Positions 23,501 through 35,442 of a stretch of DNA of 64,000 nucleotides are shown in pieces. The translations under genes and the position numbers were made by a program. The stretch spans positions 1-64,000 of the forward strand of contig JAJKFJ010022041.1 in NCBI GenBank assembly GCA_027382625.1, given 5' to 3'. Source of the DNA: Tetmemena sp. SeJ-2015 (lineage: Eukaryota; Ciliophora; Spirotrichea; Sporadotrichida; Oxytrichidae). The number at the start of each line of letters is the position of its first letter. Position 1 is the first letter of the stretch. Below the pieces are notes generated by a model that was not told where the DNA came from, did no database searches, and was given only the letters and a program-made list of their open reading frames with translations.

Positions 23501-26500
23501 TCATGAAGCCATTAGCATGCTAGCATTTTCTGACATAAAGTCCTACTGTGAGAGAAGTAAATGCAATATCTTTGAGTGTCATCTCTGCAATTGCATTGAT
23601 TAAAATGAAATATGTCCATATTATCTAAGATATCCTTTGGTAGTATCCCCATAAGTATAATCAACTAGAGGACTAAATATAACCAAGAAGTAGTTGTTGC
23701 TGACTTCAAAATATGCGAAATTTTAGTCGTACTCATTCCTTGGCTCTATTTTTATTACAAATGGCTCTCCTGCGATTATTTTTGCTTATTGAGATAAGGA
23801 GTTATTGAAGAGATGAAAGATAGTCCCGTTACTCCAAAACCTCCAAGAGATAGATCGTCATACGACTCATAGAGCTCCATATCTAAAATACCTAGTTGTA
23901 CAACGAATGGAGACCCTGTGATATTCTGAAAGCCAAATGTCACATCATCATCAAGAAGAGTCCACACTTCCACAAAACAGAGGACCGATTAAAAGTTTCC
24001 AAGTAGTTGATAAACAAATTGGAAAGCTCCAGCTAAATGAGATTTGAGATTAATATTATGTTATGAGCTTACTGCTATTTGTAGACTGAGTCAGATTTAC
24101 TGGAACAGTTTAGTTTCCATTCACAAGCACATACGTGTTAAAGACAAGCTAGCCCTTATATTTATCACTACTATATCTATTGCTGTATATGTCAAATACC
24201 TGCAAGTAAAGATTTTTAATTTAATTAAAAAATTTTCCTTTCTTCCTATAATTGCCTTAACTGTTCCACTACCTGAAGCGGTTGATAGATCAGCCGATGG
24301 ATAAGTAGCGTTAAGATAAATGTAAGCTGGAGTTTTGTAAATATCTCCATACTTTCCATTCATATCCATAACTTGAATGGAGTAAGCATACCATCCCATC
24401 ACATATAGAGTTGCAGTGATGTTATAGACTCCACCTCCGATGTAAACTATGGTTTGACCATATATAGTAGGTAATGTTACGTTTTCATTTATTAACCAGG
24501 TTCTATAAAGAGTTTAATGGATGGGACTAATCTTACTTTATTTCAGCATCTGCTGTTGTAACTACATTTCCGTACATGTCTTTGGTCAAGATCTATTGAT
24601 TTAAAAATTTCATTTATCTATATAGTGAATGGTATTCCTGCTATCTACTCTTAATAATTTGTGCTTATGATCGTTGTGTGAGGTGGATCAACGCTATTAG
24701 TTGTGACTGTAATGTTAATTGGGAAAAAAGGAGCCTGCTCTGTTCTTAATCTAATATAGATAAATAAAAGCCAACTAAATAATGATTGATATAGACAAAG
24801 TAGTACCCCACATAGTAGCGTGTATATTGGATATAGTAAAGTCCTTGAGATGAAAGAGAATTATTAAACTGTGTCAGGTAGAGAGTTTCTGGCTACTGAG
24901 TTGCAGAGTTTAGGTCGCCATAGGGTCCGACGATTCTAGCATCTAAATCGGAAGCTTCTAGGAGCTCGGGCACATCCACTATGTTTCCTTCAGCATCTCT
25001 GAGGGTCAGCTAAAATAATTATTTCTATAATCTCTTACCTAAATGCTGCAAAGCTTGTTGATAAAACATTTGTCTAATAGTTTCCCACTATTGAACTCTT
25101 GCCAATCACTATGCGCCAATGAATCTAGAAATATTAATATTTTACACTTTACTTACAGGGTCCCTGGAATGACGTTGATTTCAAATGGTGAGCCAAAAAT
25201 ATCTATGTTCTCAGCCTGGATTTTTAAAACTGCATTTTAAGTAGTTTTGATTGGGTATATTAAAAGTTCGTATCGTTTTAAAATTGGATTGTAGTAGCTT
25301 GTCCCAGTAACTTATAAAAATCTAATATGAAAAATATAATGTTAATTATAAACTGTGTTAGCACCATCATATAAAGTAGCTGTGAATAGCAGATTTGTAA
25401 CTTAATATAAAATGAGAGCGAATAAAAACTCCTTCTATTTTGTTTCCATAGATATCCCTGGGTTGAATTACTATCATGTTATCTATGGCTGCTTGGAGAG
25501 TAAATAATAAATTGTATCATCTGGGATCAAACTTTCCGTATTAGTGTTAATAAACTTGACTATGAACATATCAGTCAAAATAAAAGATTGAATCCAGTTG
25601 TAGCGTAGTCTAATAGATCCTTATTGATAAGAGGCTAGACGATGTAAGGGCTTTCTCTGAGTTCAGTGGGTGCATATGCTTCTCCATCTAGAGAATTTAT
25701 AGTTAGGCTGGTGCTTTCTCTAAATACTCTGATACAAGGTGTTCCTTCCTGGTGTCTGAAATCTATCCTCAAATATGAGAAATAATAAATAGTAAGGTTA
25801 TTGCCAGACATATCGAAAGGGGTGCTAACTGTGAATTTTTGAACCTGCTAGCAGCAAGTTTCTCCTGCAGCATAGTAAAGCTCAAAGCAGTTGAATGCGC
25901 CAGTATCATAAATCAAAACTGAACCTATGTAAAATTTTGCACTTGAGGTATCACTCAAAGTAAATAGTGAATAAAAGTATAATGTATATTATAAGTAACA
26001 GTAAAAGTTAATTACTCTGAAGTCGAAGATGAAGTCTGGAAAATTAGGAAAGTCTCTATTCGGAGTGAGGATAAATCCATTTTCAATATGAATTGAGAGA
26101 TATCGTGTATTATCGTAGTAATGCATTTTATAGAATTAGTAGGAGTAGTTGCAAAGACCTTCACACCTTTTAGAGTCAAATATTTTGCGATGAAATTAAC
26201 TTTGTACTATTCAGCGGACAAATGAGTGCTCTTAATAATTTCAGCTGAAGAAGCATCTTCATTAAGAAGCTGAACTATGAAAAGATCATTGCCATTAGTT
26301 TTTTCCACTATTCAAAATATGAATAAATGATCAAGGTGTTAGTGACGCCGATAAGCATTTGATAGTCTCTTTCTACTATAATTTTAATATGAAATCAAAT
26401 AGAATGGTTTGTAGACCTTAGCTGTGATGCTTTGCTCATAATATAATTTCTCATATTCTTGTGTGATATGGGGTAGATTATGAAAGCTCATAATCAACAG

Positions 26501-28572
26501 TAATGGTTCCTTTACTTTCATATAAACGATGAACATACACAGTAAAAGTTCCCTAAGTTTCAATTACAGTGATATTGGAAATAATCATTTCATATTTTAC
26601 CAGAAGTTTAGCAAGTTAAAGTGAAAGGATCTAATCTATAGGGCCAATAGCATTCCAAGCAAGAATTCGCATCGCAATTAAGGCACAATATTAAAATTAT
26701 AAGTTCAATATATATATGAATAGGTCGTACTTGCTTTGGCATGATACACATTTCTATGTAGTTGTGTCGAGATAAAAGTTAAGTTCACATTCTGTGCAAC
26801 TTGCCATAGTGCAATCTATTTATTACAACCTGCATTTAAATAGAAATCAAAGCAGTTTTCATCGAAAATTTTACAGTCTATTTTATCACAAAGTGATGTA
26901 TCTGTGCTGCTATAGTAACCCGGGTAGCATTCAGTGGTAAAATTATCAACGCAATAGCCATTGTTACACCCTAGAGGGCATATTTATTAATTTCTGGCCC
27001 TGTCCAGCCGTCGTTGCATTAACATGTGTCAGAGTAATTAGCAAGCCTAGCTCCTTCATAGCCATAGAAGCAGTGGCAAACATCTGGGGCAAGGCAAAGT
27101 CCATATACACATTTCTTGCAAATACCTTAAAAATATTTAAATCAATTTTTTTCTCAATACATCTTGGATAATAATTATTAAAGAAACCTTCACTGCATGT
27201 TTGGCCAGTCCATCCTTTGTCACATTAGCAAGTATCTGGTCCCACACAAACTCCATTAACGCAAGGGGGTATACAAACTGGCACCGTGCAATCGAGCCCT
27301 GTCCATCCGTAATTGCATTAACAGCACTATCCCTTATAAGCCATGACATTTTTGAAGCAGGTCATAAAGTAAGACTAGCAAGATGTTAGCTGATTCTGAT
27401 ATGATTGAGTTATGGCGGAGAAGAAAGCATAAGTCAAAACAGAGGAGTTGCAATTCAAGCTACTCAATCCATATCTGATAGCATCATCGCAGCAGGGAAG
27501 TACAGTGCCTTTAAGAAATTTGAATGAACTAAGTCTTACACTCATCCCAAGGTAATCCACAACCTGGATAGTGCTAAGATGGATTACTAGGGTCGTGGAC
27601 TACTGTGAAGTTAGGGTCTTTGCCACAATAGGAGTTAATTGTTCTGGAGTTTCCCATGGACCAAGAGTATGCATAGCAATTGTCGAGCTATAAATTTATT
27701 ACAGTTATAATAAGAGCACTTACATATCTCCTGATGATCATGTAAGGATCTTTTTTTGTGCCATTTAAGCACAATGATTGAGCAATACACTGGCCATTGT
27801 TTGTGTTACAATAGAGACAACCTGCATTAGGATCTAAGCAACTATAACCTGCAACTCCGCAAGTATAGGTGCAGTTTGTTCCTAAAAAATTTAAGAAGAT
27901 ATAAATTACCATTAGTTATGAATAAGTTATAGAACAATTAAGTTAAATTAAGGATGATAGAAAATTCAGCATTTAATGCTTGCAGAGTTATATACTAAAT
28001 GACTAAATTATTTACTAGGTTTATCGCAACTTTTCTGGCAAGTGCTAAGACAGCAGTCTCCTCCATCCCACCCGCATTTTAGCTGATTATTTTACTTATC
28101 GCATTTTCCATTTCTAATTTTCCCAGGGACACAGGAAGTTGTATCAGTTGTTATATTTTGAGGAACGACAACATCAGGTAAAATTTTTCCATCGTTATCA
28201 CCATTGTCAACTATTTAAAGGTTAAGCTCTTTGCATATAATTTGTACTGATAGCTGGAGCAGGAAATACATCATACGGGAAAACTCTAGTGTCAGGTCTC
28301 CATGCATATCTAAAGGCGGCTACTGGATTAATCAAATTGAAAAATCCAAATTCTTTCAGACATTCATCTTCACTTATTTAAATCTTAGCGTCTAATTATT
28401 ATCTGCTCAAGTAAATTTCCCGAAAATCAAATATATTTATTATAGTTAAATCTATCTGAGTTTGTAAGTCTTGTTATTTGATTTAGCAGCTTTTATAGTT
28501 GGAGTATAGGTATATTAGGTAAAATTAGGCAATTGTCAAAAGATAAATGATTAGGGCTTTCCTTTTAACCAT
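20578..28572 (-). CDS. Giant secreted/surface modular protein: LNR, EGF-like, filamin-like and PA14 domains
   Basis: Begins at ATG 28572 with a hydrophobic leader (MVKRKALIIYLLTIAQFYLI) and ends at TGA 20578-20580 after IRDNFKVTP. In order on the minus strand: a secreted N region; a Lin12/Notch repeat (NGKCDKQNNQLKCGWDGGDC near 28110-28040); a Cys-rich module (NCTYTCGVAGYSCLDPNAGC near 27880); several EGF-like repeats (27350-26640); and a long series of beta-sandwich repeats with filamin-type KDVYGN and MDMNGKYGD signatures (for example 24390 and 21690). PA14 modules are present near 23230-22860 (NKLCLLYIDGKLVLNKSTSE) and 21070-20700 (LYVDDQLVIDFGA). Such multi-domain filamin/PA14 proteins are known from spirotrichs and are presumably extracellular matrix or surface proteins. 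Frame breaks every few hundred bases, with AT-rich inserts, show numerous IESs that I have not individually resolved. Confidence 0.7.
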
Positions 28573-28728
28573 AGAAATAATTAGTTTTTATCTTGTAATT
28601 ATTTAATTTATGAATAATTACCTATTTTAGTATTTTTATATAGTAATCCTAAATAGTTTTCTTTTGAATTTTTGACAAATAAATTAATTTCGCTTTTCTA
28701 TCTTTAAAGAGTCAATTTGAGTTTCAAA
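28573..28728. other. Divergent AT-rich spacer
   Basis: Between the start of the giant minus-strand gene and a plus-strand coding segment. No motif recognised. Confidence 0.35.
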
Positions 28729-29086
28729 ATGACTAACAAATTTGAATTTATGATCATATTAAAAGTTCTATAGTAGTGAATCTCAACCTAACCATCCTTG
28801 CTCTACTTCAAAGCTCATCATAAAAATTAATCAACAAGTGATTTCTTTCAAACTCAAAAACTGCAGCACCATTTATAGCTTTAATTAAATACTTTATCAT
28901 CATCAGAATGAAGGAAATGATCTACAATTGAAAGCCCACAAATTTTCCCTAAAGAAGTAAGATGTAGTCTATTTTCAAATTATGATGTCAGAGAGATCAT
29001 GTGAGTTCCTCCATTAAGCAAACACTGCACATAATGAAACTTTACGAAGCTATAGTTAGAGTTTACAAAGGATATTTAGGGTTTGA
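28729..29086 (+). CDS. Small unrecognised protein (possibly one segment of a larger gene)
   Basis: A continuous plus-strand frame with TAA/TAG as Gln reads FYSSESQPNHPCSTSKLIIK, then HHQNEGNDLQLKAHKFSLKK and CEFLHQANTAHNETLRSYSQ, and ends at TGA 29084-29086. An upstream ATG (28729, MTNK) is out of frame with the main run; a short insert ending in the AAA run near 28762 would connect them. Composition and length look coding, but no family is recognised. It converges on the small minus-strand gene that ends at 29115. Confidence 0.45.
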
Positions 29087-29114
29087 TTCATCTTAAAGGT
29101 GAAAAATGAGATTC

Positions 29115-29541
29115 TCAGTGATCTTCTTCCTCTTCTCCTTCTTCTCCTTCCTCTCCTTCCTCCCCTTCCTCTCTCCTCTCCTTCCTCCCCTTCCTCTCCT
29201 TCCTCTTCCTCTTTCTCCTGCTCTTCTACCTTCTTCTAGTTCTTTTTATACTTGAGCTTTTGCTTTTCCTTTCTCTCTTTCCTATTTTTAGCATATATCC
29301 TCCTCCTTTCAAGAGTTTCCTCTCTCTTAGTTGCAACACCCACAACATATCTCATTATCCATGGATCAAGTTACTTAGCCCTATCTTAAGTAAATTTAAC
29401 AAAAGCACTTTTTAGTCAGAATTTAAAGCATAGAAGAAGTCAGTTAAAAATATTAAAAGAGAAATAATAAGTTTTATTTTACATATATAATACATATGCG
29501 GGGAGAGAGAAAGAAAAAGCACTAAGGAGTGACTAAATCAT
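29115..29541 (-). CDS. Small basic protein with Glu/Gly-rich tail, unrecognised
   Basis: ATG 29541 gives MIQSLLSAF. After removal of a 114-bp IES with a 9-bp pointer it continues VKFTQDRAKQLDPWIMRYVV, GVATKREETLERRRIYAKNR and KERKEKQKLKYKKNQKK, followed by an EEGEEG repeat tract and EEEDH before TGA 29115-29117. A frame slip lies inside the purine-rich repeat (29120-29215), consistent with replication slippage, a tiny IES or a sequencing error. The N-terminal 60 residues look like a short helical, highly basic protein. No family assigned. Confidence 0.6.
29120..29215. repeat. Purine/pyrimidine-asymmetric microsatellite-like tract
   Basis: The plus strand is a near-perfect CTTCCTCTCC-type polypyrimidine run encoding Glu/Gly repeats on the minus strand. 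Reading frames slip within it. Confidence 0.7.
29410..29523. other. 114-bp IES, 9-bp pointer
   Basis: AAAAGCACT (AGTGCTTTT on the coding strand) occurs at 29401-29409 and 29515-29523. Excision joins MIQSLLSAF to VKFTQDRAKQ in one frame and removes an upstream in-frame TGA. Confidence 0.75.
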
Positions 29542-29725
29542 TTTAATACATTCATTTATTTATTAGTAAAGACACTTATAAAACCAATTCCAAATCTTAT
29601 ATATTAAGTTTTAAAAACTCAGCTTGCTTTTAGAGAATAAGGAAGCAAAAAATGTTATTATTTTTAATTTTCACAAGTAAAAATTATCATCGCCCAAATC
29701 TTTTTTATTTAACAGAGTTCATATA

Positions 29726-30057
29726 AATGGAAAGAGAATTACCTCCACCTTGCTGATGCGAAGAGACACCATCATACAAGAAGAGTATGCTTACAAGATC
29801 TTCCCTTACGAATACCTTGTAAAGAAGGAAGAGAGAGGTCTTGAGTTCGCTAACGAACTGACAGTGTTGAGAGAAGCGAGGGACAAAAACTTGAAGTACG
29901 TTCTTCATCTTGCTGGTGTTCTTATCGATCATGATTACATCGCCATTCGCCTTCCTAAATGGGAGATCACACTTAGAGAATTTTTCTCTTTATTTACTAT
30001 CCTGCATAAAATGGATCCTTTCTTGCATGTCAAATTGTAATCCCTTGAAATTTGTAA
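29726..30057 (+). CDS. Protein-kinase-like N-lobe fragment (orphan segment)
   Basis: The open frame reads RRDTIIQEEYAYKIFPYEYL, VKKEERGLEFANELTVLREA, RDKNLKYVLHLAGVLIDHDY and IAIRLPKWEITLREFF. The run AYKIF..E.....FANELTVLREA..KNL....G......IAI..P.W..TL.EF fits beta3 Lys, helix C Glu, beta4-beta5 and hinge of a protein kinase N lobe. No glycine-rich loop upstream and no HRD/DFG downstream are visible; sequence after 30060 is AT-rich. It is therefore either one MDS of a scrambled gene whose other pieces lie outside this window, or a relic. Kinase assignment is moderate. Confidence 0.45.
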
Positions 30058-30149
30058 TGATATAAAATTTATAATAATTATTTAGATTTAATTTACTCAG
30101 CCATCACTTACTTTAATCATTTTATTTAAATTTAAAAGGAATTTTGTTT

Positions 30150-33100
30150 TCAATTAAATTCTTCTTTATAATTAAAATAAGTTTCTCCTTTGTAAAAGCA
30201 ATCAATAATAGCTCTCTGAATCTATCCGTTCATTATGTGAGTATCATGATCAATATTTCCTGTCCTCCTATATTAAAATCGCAATTCCTCCGAAAATAGA
30301 TTTGCAAAAGCAGTTTTAGGTTTAACTTTGTCAGTTTTGGGTTAATTCTACTCCTTAGAGACTCCTTTCTCAAATTTAAATTAGGGGAAAACTTTGGCGA
30401 ACTTCGTCATCACTTTTTCTATCCACTTATTCTCTTAGACTTCATTAATATGAGCTCTGCATTAAGGGCATTAAGGACGTTAAGGACGATTTTACTCCTA
30501 TAGCTTACTATAGCAACTTCTGCAGAAAACGTGCATGCAAGGGATGAAGGAGACAGGTTCTATGAAAAATGACAGGCAGATCGAGCATAGAAATTCTGAT
30601 AAGTAAACAGAAACATTAATATTAAATTCTTCCGAAATAGAAATCATCTTCTTCTTTTTCTCACTCAGTGCTTTTCCACTCCACTTGCCCTCTTCATTGT
30701 CGTCAGAAGAGAGATCATCCTCATTCCTAATCTGATGCTTATTCCCAAGCTTGGACTTAGAAATTTCATCCGGCCCTCTCTTCTTCTAGCCAGTTGAAGG
30801 TAGAGAAGGTTGCACATATTTTATTTTCTCCTCGTCTAGAGAAATATTATATTAAATTTTAGTGAATTTGGATTCGAATATGAGTAAATATCTGTTTTAT
30901 TTGAAATTTTATTACAACTGACTTAACTTTTATGTAAATTAGATAAATTTCACTCTCATTGTATCAAGTACATTTTTGATAGTTTTGGCCATTTTATAAT
31001 CAAGAGATGTTAATTTTTCTGTAATATTAACTTAGTCCAAAGTTAACTCCTCTTTCTCGCCTTGTTTGAATATTTTTACATTTACATAACGATTTTATGC
31101 TTCTTTTTGCTCTTTCATTGATATACTTTATATTTTAATTTTACTACCTAATTTGGCTATATAATATAAAGAAAGCTTGAAGAGGCTAATATGAAGTTTG
31201 TTAGCCCAAAAGTCTGGGTACTCCTTGAACAGCAAAAACTCAAACCCGTAAGTCTCAACTATTACCGAAATAGGCAATAGAGTTTTCTTCAGCAAGAAAA
31301 ACTTGCTTCCATTCAAAAGCTGAGCACGCCCACCATGCTCAATCTTTAAAAAGTGTTACTGATGAAAATATATGCATTAGTTTGCATGCCAGTATATTAA
31401 TATAAGACAGGAAAGTCTATTTATAATATCTAAGTAATAATTCGGAGTGAGAAGTATGAAACAGTTTGTAAATCTTGAAAAAAGATTTTAGGCAAATTTC
31501 ATTCTAAAAATGCCTACAAATTAAATATTTATTCAATAGAGTAATATTCAACCTGAAGTAAAAGTTTCAATTATAAATTAATTAATAAATTACACTAGAA
31601 AATAAATTCATACTTTAGATATAGATTAAATCTAAATTTCATATAAATTAGTTTTTGGAATCTTATTAGTAAATTTATATTTTGAAGTTAAATTTCTCTT
31701 CTACATTATAAGCCCTATTAAGATTATGTAGTAATGCTATAAGATTTATAATTTAAAATATTTATATTTATGCAACATTTTTCATATATACAACATGATA
31801 GATAAATAAATAAGTCTTTTATTTTTATCTATAATTAGAAGATTGATTTATTAGTTAAACTAGATATTTATTTAAATATGAGCTTAAGCTTATTTGCTAA
31901 TAATTCATATCAAATAAAGACTTTAAGCATGAAATTTCGATAGTTTATTAAATAAAAAAATTTGTAATCATTTTGCAAAAATAATTGATTTAGACTATAA
32001 AATTTTTAAAAGGTTACTGATGTGATTTTGCATATTTGCAAAAATAAAATTGATAAAGAAGTGTAAGTTATTTATAATATCTAATTAATAATTCGGATGA
32101 AATATGAAAGCATTTAATTGGTATCTTGAGAAAAATTTAGCAGGATTCTCTATTCTAGAAATGTAAGGAATTGACATGCTAAAAGAATAGTAATGCATTC
32201 CATACCCTGGAGTAGTTTCAACTCTATACATTACTTTATAATTATCACTTAAAATAAAGTTCATCCTTTATATATCTGATTAAATTAAATTCTCTAACTA
32301 TATAATTAGTTTTTGGAATAGCTGAAGTATACTAGGAATAAATATTATAATTATTGAAGTTATATTTGCGTCTTTCTACATTATAAGCTCCATTAAGAGT
32401 GAGTTTAGTGTAGTAAGCATCATTTATAGATAATTAATTTTAAAGATAGTTATTTTGAGAAGATTAAATAAATGTAATAGGTTGACATCATCATCGTAGT
32501 AGTAAATGAGAATCCTACTATTCTCACCCAACTCTGTGTTTTGTGAGGGATTCATGAGACTTAGAGTGAAGATAGTGAAACTTTCATCGAGTTCAAAATA
32601 TTGGCGTTTGTATATAATGATGTGGTAAGATATATTCTTTGCTCAATTACGCCATCTTAAAATGTCAAAGTACCTCTTGAGTTCTCTATTCTTGCAAATT
32701 CCTGCTTGATATTGGGAGTAGTGAATTAAACAAACCCAGAATTACTAATACAAATATTCTTGACATCAAGGAAGTAGTCAAAATTTGAATCAAAACTCTA
32801 TTCTAGCTAAAGTTGATTATATGTCTGTTTTTTTAATAATTAAGACATTTATAAATTTTAATGGAGTGGTGAACTTCTACTTCAGAGATGCCAAGAAGTA
32901 TCATTGAACTTAGGAATGGAGAACTGGCACCACACCCATCAACTCTCAACTTATTACACTGAAAATCTTCACCTTGATGTGATTAATTAAATTCTAGCTA
33001 TATAATTAGTTTGTTGGAATCTGCGTATTAAGAATAAATATTATAATTATTGAAGTTATATTTGTCCTTTTAGATAAAGCCATTGAGAGTATTTAGGAAA

Positions 33101-34825
33101 GCATCATTTAAGATAAAATTTAAAGAAAGTTACTTAGAAGTGAAGTAATGTAAAGGTTGACATATTGGTGTAAATGGCTACTTCTCCCACTTGCATTTGA
33201 AGTTCAATGAATCTTGGCTGAAGATAGGAAGTTCCATCCATTCAAAATTTAAATGTTTAATTATTAAAAACGTAAACGCCATCTAGATAATGTCAAAACT
33301 TTGAGTTCTCTATTCTGCAATAATTTTGATTAAATTGGATATGAACTTAAACATAACCTATGATTCAATGAATAATATAAAAATAATTAGAGTTTCGACT
33401 TTAAGAAGAAAATAATTTAAAAATTAATTGTTAAATAAAGAGTAAAATAATTAAAATTAGTTTATATTATCTAAGGAAACTTTGATTATAATAAGAATTA
33501 GTTATTCTTTTTTAATTATTCTATTTACAAGTAAAATATGAAGTATATAGCTTGCTAAGCATTCACATACTTGACCATCAACGCAATAACTTTAGAGGGC
33601 AGTTAGGAACATCACATACTGGCCCTCACTCATGCATAAAATGTGTCAGGAAGAGTAGGTTAGCCGTGGACGCATGCTGGCAATGAAACGGGTACATCGC
33701 ATCCAGCTCCTTCAGTAATCATTTTATTTTAATATGTGCGATAAATTAAATTATTACTGATGAAATCTTGAGATTATGACTTTGATGATAGTTGATTTCT
33801 GTGTGACTTACCAGTTTTTGCGGCATCTCGAAACCTTCATGTGCTTGATATATAAAAAATGAGGTCTAAGGCGAGTTCCGAGTTATGACACGTTCTCCAA
33901 GGAGACAAACACCTTGCCTGTGCCTTGATGAGTGAGAGCATTCAGTCTGCAATACAATTTATAGGGGTGGTTTGACTCACTACGTTGGGATACCTTCTAA
34001 TTATGCTTATATATTTGAAAATTGTCCATGATCAAGTAAAATTAATTACTCACCCATGCATCTATTAAGAGAAAAAATTAACAAAAAGTATAAAGTTTCT
34101 CTATATTCTCAATGCAGATGATATACAAGATATATAATCTGTTGTACACTAAAAAGAAATATAAACTTCCCTTTTTGGTAAAAAATAAAATGAATTGTCA
34201 ACTCTCATTCATAGTCTAATTATATTTAAAGATGTTTCAAAAAAGCAACAATTTTTTTATTTCAAATAGGACAAAATACTAAATGCTAAACTATCTTCTT
34301 TGTAAGTATAAGTTATTAAATTCAACAATTAAAAATTCTTAATCATAGTTATTGACTTTTTTGTTGTTTTTTAGTTTAATTTATTATTTTAAAGTATAAT
34401 TTATACTCAATAAAAAATAGTTATGAAGCAAGAGAACTCACCATACAATTAGGAAAAGCCCTTGTCAAAGATCCGCAAGTTGCACTAGACTGACTTTCCT
34501 ATTGAAAATTAGGTGTCCCTCAGTTGATACTCAGCCCCATCTCCCGAAAGACTTCTCAAAAGGCCCCAAACTTCATCTATATTTAGATACTAGAATAATT
34601 AAAATAGTTTCTATCCTATTTTTGGTAAAGATTAATTTGGAGAATAAAGTACCTTTTATAATATTTTATATTTATTATTTATTATAGAATTAAATAATCT
34701 ATGAGGATTATAAAAATGTACTTAGACTTACCAGGCTTAAAGCATGCAGGTAGGTAGCTAGCATTTTCATTGCGCAGCTCTTCAGCAATCCGCTGCTGAA
34801 TTAGAATATCTCTATTTTCCTCCAT
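30150..34825 (-). CDS. CHFR-like FHA-RING E3 ubiquitin ligase, copy A
   Basis: The first ATG chosen is 34825 (MEENRDILIQQRIAEELRNE). The FHA core follows: DEVWGLLRSLSGDGAEYQLR, FSIGKSVQCNLRIFDKGFSQ and, across an 8-bp pointer, LYCRLNALTHQGTGKVFVSL. The later FHA strand IEHGGRAQLLNGSKFFLLKK lies at 31330-31270. Then come a charged linker and a RING finger (FLCSICLSFFIEPVSFIPCM, HVFCRSCYSKL, CPQCRAHI; about 30590-30420). The end is TGA 30150-30152. FHA followed by a RING of the PCMHVFC type is the CHFR/RNF8 architecture (phospho-dependent ubiquitin ligases in mitotic and DNA-damage checkpoints). The conserved FHA His after Ser is replaced by Tyr (SQLY), so phosphopeptide binding may differ. The gene contains about 3 kb of germline insert DNA (31340-34450). 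Confidence 0.72.
31410..33360. repeat. Degenerate tandem repeats inside the CHFR-like copy A insert
   Basis: Three diverged copies are visible. Copies 1 and 2 share TTTATAATATCTAA near 31419 and 32069. Copies 2 and 3 share AATAAATATTATAATTATTG near 32337 and 33037, then AGGTTGACAT near 32475 and 33154, and GAGTTCTCTATTCT near 32678 and 33304. The spacing is about 650-700 bp. Short minus-strand coding-like runs (FTIFTLSLMNPSQNTELGEN near 32550) suggest decayed beta-sandwich exons like those of the giant modular gene. They lie where the CHFR-like coding sequence is interrupted, so they are germline-limited. Confidence 0.6.
33541..33730 (-). pseudogene. Decayed EGF-like repeat fragment
   Basis: Minus-strand translation shows Cys-rich pieces (CDVPVSLPACVHG, VCDVPNCPL, YCVDGQVCEC) in different frames with TGA codons. 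The pattern resembles EGF-like repeats of the neighbouring giant gene at 26640-27350, with similar nucleotide blocks such as the ACACATTTTATG/ACACATGTTAATG region. It is interpreted as a relic copy inside an eliminated insert. Confidence 0.5.
33960..34450. other. 491-bp IES in CHFR-like copy A, 8-bp pointer
   Basis: ATACAATT occurs at 33952-33959 and 34443-34450 (AATTGTAT on the coding strand). Excision joins FDKGFSQLY to CRLNALTHQGTGK, matching the FHA sequence of copy B (NLHCRLNVSTDTKTGK). The insert is AT-rich with no gene seen. Confidence 0.78.
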
Positions 34826-35442
34826 TTTAAAGTTAAGCAAAAGTTTAGATTTCAATTTCAAATTAGTCAATTCGCAAATATTTAAATTTTCAATCAATCC
34901 TCATATTGATTTTGCATATTGTTTATAACGATTTAACTTTTTATAGATGCATTTTTTTAATAAAATAAATATTTGATTTCATTTTGCAGAGAATGAAGTC
35001 AAACATTTAATCAATAGAAAATAGGTAAGAAATTTTTAAATCGTGAAGCAAGCTCACTTATGATTATAGGAGGAAGTTCATTTGATTATAGTATTAATTT
35101 ATTTACTAAATAAATGAATTTAAGGATGTAGTGGCTATTTGGCATCATAACTTTTGTTTTTGAGTTCCCAATAAGTTATTAGCTATAATATTTCCCATTA
35201 ATTTATTTGAGTTAATGAAAAGAGATATCTTATCTCACAGCTGAGGAATGCAGACAGTTTAAAGAAGATATTAAATTTTTTGTTTATTGGCCAACAAATA
35301 TGTTGTAAATAGTTGAGATAATGAAAAATAATTTATGTAATGCCATGAAATTTCACAATTTTATTATTCTATCATTTATAATAATAGAATTAGAGCAATA
35401 CTTTCAATCTCAAATTTTAAACTAATAAATTATAAAGAATTA
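34826..35442. other. AT-rich spacer between the two CHFR-like genes
   Basis: Between the start of copy A and the stop of copy B, both on the minus strand. Long A/T runs and no coding signal. Confidence 0.45.
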
